A stretch of 32,991 bases of DNA from Candidatus Altarchaeales archaeon (GTDB lineage Archaea; Altiarchaeota; Altiarchaeia; IMC4; SCGC-AAA252-I15), in contig WJJK01000031.1 of NCBI GenBank assembly GCA_014729705.1, positions 1-32,991 of the forward strand, given 5' to 3'. The stretch's first letter is position 1. Every line of letters starts with the position of its first letter. A model generated the notes under the pieces. The model did no database searches, was not told where the DNA came from, and worked only from the letters and a program-made list of their open reading frames with translations. Of the stretch, positions 8,093 through 15,855 are shown one piece after another. The position numbers and the translations under genes are program-made.

Positions 8093-8095
8093 TAG

Positions 8096-9166
8096 ATGGC
8101 TGACACTAACAACATACTCCGGTCTGGTTTCTATGTTGATGAGTATACACGAGCTGTACACGAAGCCTCTAACGGCCGTCTGAACTGGAGTCAGTCAAAA
8201 GCAGTAGTAGAGCAGCTTCAGATCGAACAAGGTACAAATACTTTAGAGAGCATAGTCAGTGTCATCGAGGACAATCCTAATGGCACCTCAGATGAGCTAA
8301 TGCAGAATCTTCTCGGAGAGGGCCAAGTCACGATAGAAAGAGAAGGTCTTTCAAGTGAGCCAGCACAGAGCACATCTACGAATAATGTAGGACCTTTACA
8401 GGTTATTTCAAATGACCCGGGTACATCTACTATGCGTAAATTGACTCTTGAGGGTACCGCGTTAGGGTCACCAATAGCCGTACGTTCTCCTGGTGCTCGA
8501 AGGACTCCTGAAGAGTTACCTTTTTTCATACAGCTTCTAGATAGTGACTTAAAAGTTAGCGGCATGGCTGTGGACGATGTAATCATAACAGGGATACGTT
8601 TTACTCCGAACCCTGAAACGTTTGCTGTTAACTCCTCTAAGATGACAAATCGATACCAGACTATGACACGTTGGGTTGAGGAGTATTGGGGTGATGAGAT
8701 GGATACTATAACCTTTACAGGTAGTAGCTATTCCATGTTTGGGTATGATCCTAATTCTACTCTAGCTGAGGACAATACAGGGCTTACTATGGCTCATAGA
8801 GAGAATACTAAATCGTATCAGTTAATGCGGGCTCTCGTGACATTTTTTACTTATAATGGGTGCATCTACCAGGACGATAGTACTTATGAGGGGAAAACAG
8901 ACGGAGACACTGAGTCTACCGTAGTAGACTCTTTTTTAGAGGATTCTTCGAATCAATATTTCGTAGGGAATCACCCTCGTACAGGGATGGTTAGAGAGCG
9001 TTTGTATGTGAATTTGTTTTATGACTACGGGTCATACTTAGGGTACTTTGAGACGTTTGATTTAATAGAAGACGCTACAAGCCCTTTTAGGTATACGTAT
9101 AACATCATTTTCCGCTCTGAAAGAACCAAGTATGTTCAGGGCTCTTCTGCTATACTGAGGTTCTAA
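8096..9166 (+). CDS. Baseplate ring / tube-initiator-like protein, paralogue 1
   Basis: The product is 356 aa. Its ATG follows the tandem TAG of the tape measure gene, with a GAAGAGGGG purine run upstream. Residues 1-80 are helical and look like a small interaction domain. Residues about 115-350 form a beta-rich domain: 'FTPNPETFAVNSSKM', 'WGDEMDTITFTGSS', 'LMRALVTFFTYNGCIYQD', and a final 'YTYNIIFRSE' strand. The same order of blocks is found in the next gene, so the two are paralogues. The 'NPxxxxVxxxxxxNRYxTxxxWVxxxWG' pattern is typical of proteins that link tube and hub (distal-tail or gp48/gp54/XkdP-like). In T4, two related rings, gp54 and gp48, sit between hub and tube, so a paralogous pair here is plausible. 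The exact role is an inference. Confidence 0.68.
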   Translation: MADTNNILRSGFYVDEYTRAVHEASNGRLNWSQSKAVVEQLQIEQGTNTLESIVSVIEDNPNGTSDELMQNLLGEGQVTIEREGLSSEPAQSTSTNNVGPLQVISNDPGTSTMRKLTLEGTALGSPIAVRSPGARRTPEELPFFIQLLDSDLKVSGMAVDDVIITGIRFTPNPETFAVNSSKMTNRYQTMTRWVEEYWGDEMDTITFTGSSYSMFGYDPNSTLAEDNTGLTMAHRENTKSYQLMRALVTFFTYNGCIYQDDSTYEGKTDGDTESTVVDSFLEDSSNQYFVGNHPRTGMVRERLYVNLFYDYGSYLGYFETFDLIEDATSPFRYTYNIIFRSERTKYVQGSSAILRF

Positions 9167-10759
9167 ATGCCACAGTATGATTCTACACTTACGACTGAAG
9201 CTTTCTCCGGGATGGTATTCCGTGCCGGAGGAGGTCTTATATGGCATAAAAAGGCTGGGTTTTATCCGCTTCGATCAGGTAAGTACATCACTCCGGTTAA
9301 GTATCCAGACGGGTACAAACCTTTTGAGATATCTTTGTACAACTATGAAGAGGATAGACGCATTCTTACGATGCGCCTAATAGTCAACCCCAGAGACATT
9401 CAGATCGGGCAGGTCTGGATGGCTAATAATACGTATACGCGCTCTGGGTGGGTGACTACACTTTGGGGTAGGCAGCAGTCTACGATAAGCGCTAACGGGC
9501 AATCTGCAGCGTTCTATTTGGCTAATGATGGCTTCAGGCAAGCAGTAAATGCTGCAGGGCAGCCTACGGTAAATCTTCAGAGTGAGTCCGTGAATGAAGG
9601 TCTGGTTAACATACGGCGTAAGGACAGTATTGGATTTATAAATCTTCAGACTTTAGTTGCATTCTTCAAGAATAATGGCGCGTATTTCATGGAGGACCCG
9701 AAAGAGCAGACCATATATAAGGACGGCACTAATAGGGTAATCTATGCTGTAGATAGTATCCTTATTACATATGGAGGTAATGAGTTCTTAGGAGGCTTCA
9801 ACTCGTTTACATTAGATGAGGCAGGAGAGGATCCTTATAGCATAGACTATAACTTTGAGTATATCATATCGGGTATACGTGGCACCCCGGTGGAGGGCCA
9901 TCTTAGGAAGCGTAACAGGTCTACGCAGGAAGAACGATGGAACACAGATAACTCTCGAGTGATATTAGGTCTACAGGGCTCAAATACTAAATTGGCGGAG
10001 ACGCTCTTTATGAACAAGAAAGAGCAGAATGTAGACCTTCGGACAGATGAGGGTACGATAGATGAATATGTGTACCTGTCAGAACAAAACGAGTACTCAA
10101 AAAGAGAAGAAGAGAGCGAAGATAAGTATTGGACACGCGATAAAGCTCGAGAGGTATTGAAGGATACTGTAGTTATCTCTAGCACTAATGGAGAGGGCAC
10201 CTCTGAGAGAAGACCAGACCATGATAAAAAGATAGATTTCAGACCAAGTACGGGCGTCGTTAGGTCTATGAGTAAAGGGGTGATCGTAGAAGTTCGTACA
10301 TCAGATAGTTTTAAGGGACCCAATTATGTGATTACAAGATCAGAGTATCCGGTAGGGTCCGGTCAATACGTCTTTGCTAGATATTACCATTTAGACACTG
10401 CCGATTTAAGAAGTCGTAATTGGCAGGCAGGAGATACTATAGAGGTTGGGACACCTATAGGGTTTGAGGGTACGGATAATGGAGCTTATCCGGCACATTG
10501 TGACTTAGAGGTTAAGCCCGCTTTTGACTCATATGAAACAAAGTACATAAATCAGTCATTCAATCAAATACCTAGGAGTAAAAGGATAGATGCTCTTAAA
10601 TTTTTTGGAGACGGTGTGGATGCCATGGCAGCAGGTATGGCTGAGGAACCAAAAGAGGGTGACCCTCTATATGAGTATACCACGATTAACTTCAGGCACG
10701 GATCTGAGAAGGTTCAACTAACGAGTGACCCTCGAGTGACTGTAGATGTAAGGGAATAA
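9167..10759 (+). CDS. Baseplate ring / hub protein, paralogue 2, with degenerate M23-like domain
   Basis: The product is 530 aa and its ATG immediately follows the TAA of paralogue 1. Residues about 40-245 repeat the beta domain of the preceding protein ('IVNPRDIQIGQ', 'NLQTLVAFFKNNGAYFMED', 'YSIDYNFEYIISG'). Residues 255-345 are a charged linker. Residues about 345-460 resemble a LytM/M23 endopeptidase: 'DKKIDF', 'GVVRSMSKGVIVEV', 'ARYYHLD', 'AGDTIEVGTPIGFEG' and 'AHCDLEV'. In active M23 enzymes zinc is held by HxxxD and the last His of HxH. Here these read D353xxxD357 and H444xD446, while both catalytic-type His (H408, H444) remain. H352 is shifted by one residue. The domain may be a wall-binding relic, or use another metal geometry. 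Family similarity is judged by eye, and activity is unknown. Confidence 0.66.
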   Translation: MPQYDSTLTTEAFSGMVFRAGGGLIWHKKAGFYPLRSGKYITPVKYPDGYKPFEISLYNYEEDRRILTMRLIVNPRDIQIGQVWMANNTYTRSGWVTTLWGRQQSTISANGQSAAFYLANDGFRQAVNAAGQPTVNLQSESVNEGLVNIRRKDSIGFINLQTLVAFFKNNGAYFMEDPKEQTIYKDGTNRVIYAVDSILITYGGNEFLGGFNSFTLDEAGEDPYSIDYNFEYIISGIRGTPVEGHLRKRNRSTQEERWNTDNSRVILGLQGSNTKLAETLFMNKKEQNVDLRTDEGTIDEYVYLSEQNEYSKREEESEDKYWTRDKAREVLKDTVVISSTNGEGTSERRPDHDKKIDFRPSTGVVRSMSKGVIVEVRTSDSFKGPNYVITRSEYPVGSGQYVFARYYHLDTADLRSRNWQAGDTIEVGTPIGFEGTDNGAYPAHCDLEVKPAFDSYETKYINQSFNQIPRSKRIDALKFFGDGVDAMAAGMAEEPKEGDPLYEYTTINFRHGSEKVQLTSDPRVTVDVRE

Positions 10760-10763
10760 TGCG

Positions 10764-13193
10764 ATGCCAGTGCCACGCTCAGGACTATTCACACAGGAAG
10801 AGTTTGTAGGACGGAACATCCTTAAACTCGCTCCAGACGCTTTTGTAAGCATCAACGGGGCTCTTGGTGCTCGTGTGATCTCTCCTGCGAAAGTCAGTGG
10901 AAACCAGAATTTAGAAGTACGTGGAGGAGTCTCTTCTATCACAGTGAATGCGGCTATTAAACCCGCAGGAGCTACTCGTGCTACTATTGAGGTGATAGCT
11001 CCTCAGTATAAGGGTCTTCACGAGGACTACTATGTTACGATGCCTAACGGTACGCGTATACCCTATTTCGTTCCTATGATGGAGATCAAAGTATTCATGA
11101 AGGGACGTTTCCTCGACCCCTACACCAACAACCCTGTGTACTATCCCGTTTTTTGGGGCTTAATCCTTGATGTGACTGAGAACTACTCAGGAGGCGTGCA
11201 CACTTTTTCTCTTAATTGTGGGGATATACTGCACTGGTGGAAGTGGCAGAAGATAACTGTGAGGCCCGCAGACTCATCAGGAGGATTTGTTTTTGGGGCA
11301 CCTACTAACTGGCGTGTGCCGACTGTTTTTGAGCGTATGAACCCCTGGGAGATAATCGTAGCCCTCTTCATGGACAACTTTTTTCAGAACGAGGGCTCTT
11401 TTGGAGCTCTGTACAATTTTGTCTACATGAAGCTTTCTAAATCAGGAGTCTCCCCGGACTTCGGGGCTATTAATAGAGGAGATGCCGCTTCAACCTTTGG
11501 GGGACTGGCGCAACAAACAGTAAAGTACTGGGACCAGAGATTTGGGTTTAACTTCAACAATGCGACAGATCCTAACAAAGTCCCTGTAGAAATATACGGT
11601 ATGCGTAAGCAACTCAGTGTGTCCAGCATCATGGAGCGCGTGAATCTTTATCGTGAGTCAGAGAAGGCTAAGAGAAGATCTGATATCTTGGCTGAGATTG
11701 ATCTCGATGAAAGCATCCTTGGGAAGATCCAGCCGTTTGGCTCATTAGATTTGTATGGGGATGGTGGAGAGCCGTTGATACAGGCTAAACTAGACATCGC
11801 AAATGAAGTAGTAGAACAGACTCAAATGGAGTTTTTTGTAGACACGAACGGTACTATAGTGTTCAAACCTCCTTTCTATAACATGGATGTTGTGGATCCC
11901 GCGGTACCGGAGTACACTCTGGCACCACAAGATGTGATCAATTTCAGTGCGTCTCTAAACTCAGATAACATCGTAAACTATCTAGAGTGCACATCCCCTC
12001 AACATTATGATGTCCCTAATGCAGTAGAGCTTATAGGGTATCATATAGATTATGAGTCTATTAAGAGATTTGGTTTGAGAACAAAAAGTATCGCACTACG
12101 CTACGGTAATACATCAAGGAGTTTACGCCTTATAGCGGCAGCTGAGATGAGTAGAGTGAATGGTACGGCTTTTTCTGGGAGTGCCTCGATTCCTTTGCGC
12201 CCAGAGATTCGTTTGGGGTATCCTGTGTACATCAAGCATATAGATGCTTACTACTATGTCACAGGTATCACACATAGCTTCTCTTTCGGATCTGGAGCTA
12301 CGACGGACCTTTCGTTAGAGATGCGCCGAGATAGAGTCTTCGATGGAGGGGAAGTAACAGGAGTGCCCGGTACAGTTCTGAAGAGTAAGGTATATAGATA
12401 TAAATATCCTGATAATGAATCAACCAAGGGCAGTACAAATGACTCCACCGGCATAAGCATTAACCTTAAGAGCAAAGATCCTGTAGATCAGAAGATACAG
12501 AAGCTTAACCAAGAGCTTCAAGCTTTGAGAGGGTCTGGTAACGCAGAGGAACAGCAAAAGATAGAATCCCTAATCAACGAGCAGCTTAAGATCAGGGCGA
12601 TGAGGCAGAGTAAGATTTTGGATGGCCCTGCTACCGGAGGACTGTATGAAGTCAGTGATGCTGCGAATGTCCCCACTGATCATAACATAAAAATAGGGTC
12701 GGACCCGACATACATAGTACAGAAGATAACTTCGAATGAACTTCTTATGGTAACGGATGAGACAGTCCCGTATACGGACATCAATGGGTATCGTCATATT
12801 GGAGGATTCCCGTATGGTGCGAATTTGAAGTTGACTACGAACCTCAATTTACGAGATCTATCGGATTCAGAGGATAACGCCGCACTTCAAGTTGAAGCCC
12901 AAATAGGTACAGATGCAACCAGGACACGTGCGAACAGAACACGAAGAGTTACTCTTACTCCTGAAGAAGAAGCTAAGCTGGCTGAGGCGGAGGCTACCGT
13001 AGCCGCTGCAGGAGCTCCGAGGACAGCAGAGGAGGCCATAGGATCGCTACAAGAGCAGATTAATACTAGCGATGCTAATGCGCCAGCGAGTTCCGCTGTG
13101 AATATAGAGGTACAAGAAGTAAATCGAGGTGATGGCGAGCCTACTCAAGAGACTATTAATCAGATATTTGGTTTCGGGGACACTACACCGTAA
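10764..13193 (+). CDS. Baseplate hub protein (gp27/gpD-like) with extended C-terminus
   Basis: The product is 809 aa. It should form the trimeric hub ring that connects tube and spike. Residues 1-190 contain beta-rich segments ('VRGGVSSITVNAAIKPAG', 'PYFVPMMEIKVFMKGRFL', 'VFWGLILDVTENYSGGVHTF'), typical of the first tube-like hub domain. Residues 365-515 match the second: 'MEFFVDTNGTIVFKPPFYN', then 'IPLRPEIRLGYPVYIKH' and 'YYVTGITHSFSFGSGATTDL', a signature of gpD/XkdQ/gp27 proteins. From about 571 to 616 there is a short coiled coil, then a beta region and a Glu/Ala-rich tail (about 715-770). The extra 250 residues exceed the usual hub length of about 350-400 and could carry an accessory role. 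The next gene, the spike, starts just after it, as gp27 and gp5 partner. Confidence 0.85.
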   Translation: MPVPRSGLFTQEEFVGRNILKLAPDAFVSINGALGARVISPAKVSGNQNLEVRGGVSSITVNAAIKPAGATRATIEVIAPQYKGLHEDYYVTMPNGTRIPYFVPMMEIKVFMKGRFLDPYTNNPVYYPVFWGLILDVTENYSGGVHTFSLNCGDILHWWKWQKITVRPADSSGGFVFGAPTNWRVPTVFERMNPWEIIVALFMDNFFQNEGSFGALYNFVYMKLSKSGVSPDFGAINRGDAASTFGGLAQQTVKYWDQRFGFNFNNATDPNKVPVEIYGMRKQLSVSSIMERVNLYRESEKAKRRSDILAEIDLDESILGKIQPFGSLDLYGDGGEPLIQAKLDIANEVVEQTQMEFFVDTNGTIVFKPPFYNMDVVDPAVPEYTLAPQDVINFSASLNSDNIVNYLECTSPQHYDVPNAVELIGYHIDYESIKRFGLRTKSIALRYGNTSRSLRLIAAAEMSRVNGTAFSGSASIPLRPEIRLGYPVYIKHIDAYYYVTGITHSFSFGSGATTDLSLEMRRDRVFDGGEVTGVPGTVLKSKVYRYKYPDNESTKGSTNDSTGISINLKSKDPVDQKIQKLNQELQALRGSGNAEEQQKIESLINEQLKIRAMRQSKILDGPATGGLYEVSDAANVPTDHNIKIGSDPTYIVQKITSNELLMVTDETVPYTDINGYRHIGGFPYGANLKLTTNLNLRDLSDSEDNAALQVEAQIGTDATRTRANRTRRVTLTPEEEAKLAEAEATVAAAGAPRTAEEAIGSLQEQINTSDANAPASSAVNIEVQEVNRGDGEPTQETINQIFGFGDTTP

Positions 13194-13203
13194 TGGATAT
13201 CCT

Positions 13204-15222
13204 ATGAATTTCGACGGCAGAAGTTATAACCTTCCAGGAAGAAAAGTATCTCCGGGTGAAAAACCTACAATAGGGGCTCGTCCACGGACAGATACTACTT
13301 TTAAGGTCGGTAGGATACATACAGTTGATGAAGATCGTTATGTAATGACTGTAGAGCTATTTGGTCGTCAGGGTTTCTTATATGATGTGAGTATATCACA
13401 GCCGTACACGGGGACCTCTAGTTTCATAGCGGGTATGCCTGAAATAGGGTCAATAGTGATTTTGGGTTGTCAGGAGAATTTCACATGGCCTGTAGCCTAT
13501 ATCCCAAACTACTCTGCGGGTCTCGAGAGTATTAACACACGTACATGGCCTGACAGTGTTAAGACTGAAGATAGAAATGAGTTCTTCAACAGGTTTAAGA
13601 GATTACACCAAGGAGAAGTGGCTCTTGGATCTTCTAAAGGGTCAGAGGTATTTCTTTCTGACAGCCTTTCATTGTCAGATGATATGGGAGATAGCCTGCT
13701 ACTGAGAGGAAAAGATAATAGTATCATCTCATCTTCTCTGAGTAATTATCAGTTCTCAAGCGGTGTGTTTCTCAGCGCTGGTGTGGCTCGCAGGAACGGT
13801 CTTTTTGACCCTAAAAAAGAGAATGGATTTTTCGCCGTAAAAGAAGTCTTAGACAACAATAGAGCTACATACTCTCTTAAGACTTCTCAGGATCCTAATG
13901 TAGACCAATTCTTTACAGAATATCTGCTTGAAGTGTCTGACATCGATAATGCAGATATCCCTGAAAATGAAGTCACAAGCGGGCTTATCCCCGCACGAAA
14001 TCCTATAGCAGTATTTGGTCTTGGTAATCTCATAGGTAATCGTTGGGGTAAAGAAACCTATGGGCATATCCTTAGGGCAAGGCTTTTTAAAGAGTATAGC
14101 GATGACTTTGGCGACTTCAGTTTGGACGCGCTTACTGGTGAGGAAGCCACGCGATATGGCATGGCGTTTTCAATGTTCAAGCCAGACCGTAGAAATCCTG
14201 AGTTTGGAGCATTCTTTGGTATCGATAAAGAGGGACATTTTTATCAGTATATGCCGTCAGCTACGGCGGGGGGAATCGGAGACGGAAGGTCTATATCAAT
14301 CGTCGCGCGGGGCAATAAAAAAGAAGTATGGGGTCGTGACGCGAAGTGCGGATCGTCGTGGGACACCGTCCTTAATGGAGGTATACGCTGGGTCATAGGA
14401 AGTCACAATGAGCGAGACGGTAATCCTTATTCTGGACGCAGTGAGGACAAGAGGACTACAGGCTCTGTCTTCTATATGTATGGATCAGATGTGGATGAGG
14501 CTGTTTATGAGTTCGACGACCCCGACACAGAAGTAGCTAGGCTGAATCGTTACCGCAAGATAGAAAAAGTCGGCGGCATGTCGCGCTTGGAAGTAGAGGG
14601 CACGAGAGAGACTATCATTGAAGGAGGAGAAGCTCTTTCAGCAGGGTCTAATCTTGAGCGTATCTCAGGAGCGAAGACCGTTAGTATAGGTACAAATATG
14701 AATATCACCGTTGGTGATACATACGCTGAGAAGGTCATTAAGGAAAAGGAAGAGAGTTTTGGTAGCCGCCGGACTACGATAACATCAGGGGACAATGAGT
14801 TAATACAGCAGTCTCCTGTAGGAAATATAACAGAAGAGATTAAGTTCGTAGGTAACAGAGAAACTACAATCACCACAGGAAGCATCAAAGAGAATATAGT
14901 CTCTGCGGGAAGCCGCACGTTTTCTACGACTGCGGGTGATTTTGAAGCTACCACTAAGGCGGGAAACATCAAGCTTGAATCACTTGCTGGTCAGATAGAG
15001 ATGGCAACGAAAACAGGTCAAATAGATATTCAGGCCCTTCTTACTATGAATCTTAAGACCTCTCTTGCAGCTAGTGTAAACGTTAAGGGTGGGACTATAA
15101 ATCTCAAAGGAAAGACATCTAATCCAGCTACAGATGCTGGGGTAATAACAGCCAGAAGCCATCGGGATTATATCACGGGGGCCTTCTTGGTAGGTTCTTC
15201 ATCAGTGAATGCGTCTATATAA
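13204..15222 (+). CDS. Baseplate central spike (gp5/gpV-like), no lysozyme domain
   Basis: The product is 672 aa. I chose ATG 13204, 10 bases after the hub stop; the frame is open upstream to GTG 13129 and ATG 13132, inside the hub gene, which would add 24-25 residues of unlikely sequence. Residues about 27-103 form the OB fold of the spike: 'KVGRIHTVDEDRYVMTVEL', 'SFIAGMPEIGSIVILGC', 'TWPVAYIPNY'. A 350-residue middle follows ('GFFAVKEVLDN', 'GAFFGIDKEGHFYQYMP', 'GGIRWVIGSH'). Residues 456-632 are Gly/Thr/Ser/Glu-rich with short regular strands ('RETTITTGSIKENIVSAGSR', 'AGNIKLESLAGQIEMATKTG'), matching the intertwined beta-helix needle of gp5/VgrG proteins. There is no T4-type lysozyme domain between OB fold and needle, and I see no HxH iron site at the tip. 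Confidence 0.87.
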   Translation: MNFDGRSYNLPGRKVSPGEKPTIGARPRTDTTFKVGRIHTVDEDRYVMTVELFGRQGFLYDVSISQPYTGTSSFIAGMPEIGSIVILGCQENFTWPVAYIPNYSAGLESINTRTWPDSVKTEDRNEFFNRFKRLHQGEVALGSSKGSEVFLSDSLSLSDDMGDSLLLRGKDNSIISSSLSNYQFSSGVFLSAGVARRNGLFDPKKENGFFAVKEVLDNNRATYSLKTSQDPNVDQFFTEYLLEVSDIDNADIPENEVTSGLIPARNPIAVFGLGNLIGNRWGKETYGHILRARLFKEYSDDFGDFSLDALTGEEATRYGMAFSMFKPDRRNPEFGAFFGIDKEGHFYQYMPSATAGGIGDGRSISIVARGNKKEVWGRDAKCGSSWDTVLNGGIRWVIGSHNERDGNPYSGRSEDKRTTGSVFYMYGSDVDEAVYEFDDPDTEVARLNRYRKIEKVGGMSRLEVEGTRETIIEGGEALSAGSNLERISGAKTVSIGTNMNITVGDTYAEKVIKEKEESFGSRRTTITSGDNELIQQSPVGNITEEIKFVGNRETTITTGSIKENIVSAGSRTFSTTAGDFEATTKAGNIKLESLAGQIEMATKTGQIDIQALLTMNLKTSLAASVNVKGGTINLKGKTSNPATDAGVITARSHRDYITGAFLVGSSSVNASI

Positions 15223-15224
15223 TT

Positions 15225-15842
15225 ATGCCAGTCATACCACAAACAATGAGTGCCGCAATATTAGGTCAGATGACTGCTAAACAGTACACCGGGAAGAATG
15301 CCTCTGATCTTGCTAGTGCTGTAGGCACCGCAGTTTCGGGCTATATAGTAACACCTAATTTAGTTTCGTGTACGTTGTCTGGGGTAGCAGGTCCTTTAGG
15401 AAATATACAGAGCGTGGCTGTTGCAGGGATTGAGCCTAATTCTATGAGCACTCTAATGTATACGCGTGCTTTGAATAAGAATATTAGTGGACGTGATATA
15501 GGAGGGCTGTTCTCCGCTGTAAGCACAGGAATAGTGCAAATCCTTCAAGGTTTGGTATTGACTGGGACTGCAATAGGGATAGCTACAGGAGGGGGCACAG
15601 GTTTTTTTACCGCGGTAAACGAGAAAACACTGTCTGGTCTCATATTCGCACAGATGACTTTGAGGCAAATGACAGGTAAAAATGCGAGAGACTTGTCTGA
15701 TTGCATAAGCTATGGTGTGGTAACCCAATTAAAGACTACGGCAAAAGTTACCGTTGTGTCTGCGGGTACTATAGCTCCAGTAGCACCAACAGGTCCCGTG
15801 GCTGTTACAGGTATACCGTCAGCCACGACATCAATATCTTAA
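15225..15842 (+). CDS. Three-repeat protein of unknown function next to the spike
   Basis: The product is 205 aa. Its ATG lies two bases after the spike stop codon. The chain consists of three tandem repeats of about 64 residues. Each has a helical part with a GK/R-x-A/I-DL-like core (GKNASDL at 23-29, GRDIGGL at 89-95, GKNARDL at 151-157), followed by 'AVxTGV'-like residues and then a Gly-rich beta part (about 53-71, 114-133, 181-199). Spacing is 66 and 62 residues. The last two Gly-rich parts contain few charged residues. It has no signal peptide I can support. A monomer with three-fold internal repetition beside a trimeric spike suggests a cap or adaptor on the spike axis, similar in logic to the pseudo-three-fold PAAR tip, but no PAAR motif is visible. 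This is an inference; I do not recognise the family. Confidence 0.85.
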   Translation: MPVIPQTMSAAILGQMTAKQYTGKNASDLASAVGTAVSGYIVTPNLVSCTLSGVAGPLGNIQSVAVAGIEPNSMSTLMYTRALNKNISGRDIGGLFSAVSTGIVQILQGLVLTGTAIGIATGGGTGFFTAVNEKTLSGLIFAQMTLRQMTGKNARDLSDCISYGVVTQLKTTAKVTVVSAGTIAPVAPTGPVAVTGIPSATTSIS

Positions 15843-15855
15843 CTAAGAGGACGAG

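Noticed and set aside
8090-8095. Tandem TAG stops after the tape measure as a sign of stop-codon recoding
   Set aside because: TAG also ends other genes here (3951, 27133, 28565, 25275), each followed by a proper start of the next gene, so TAG is read as stop. The double stop is probably just insurance or chance.
13129-13203. Upstream GTG/ATG starts for the spike gene inside the hub gene
   Set aside because: They would add 24-25 residues of basic hydrophobic sequence before the start of the typical polar spike N-terminus, and would overlap the hub by 62-65 bases.
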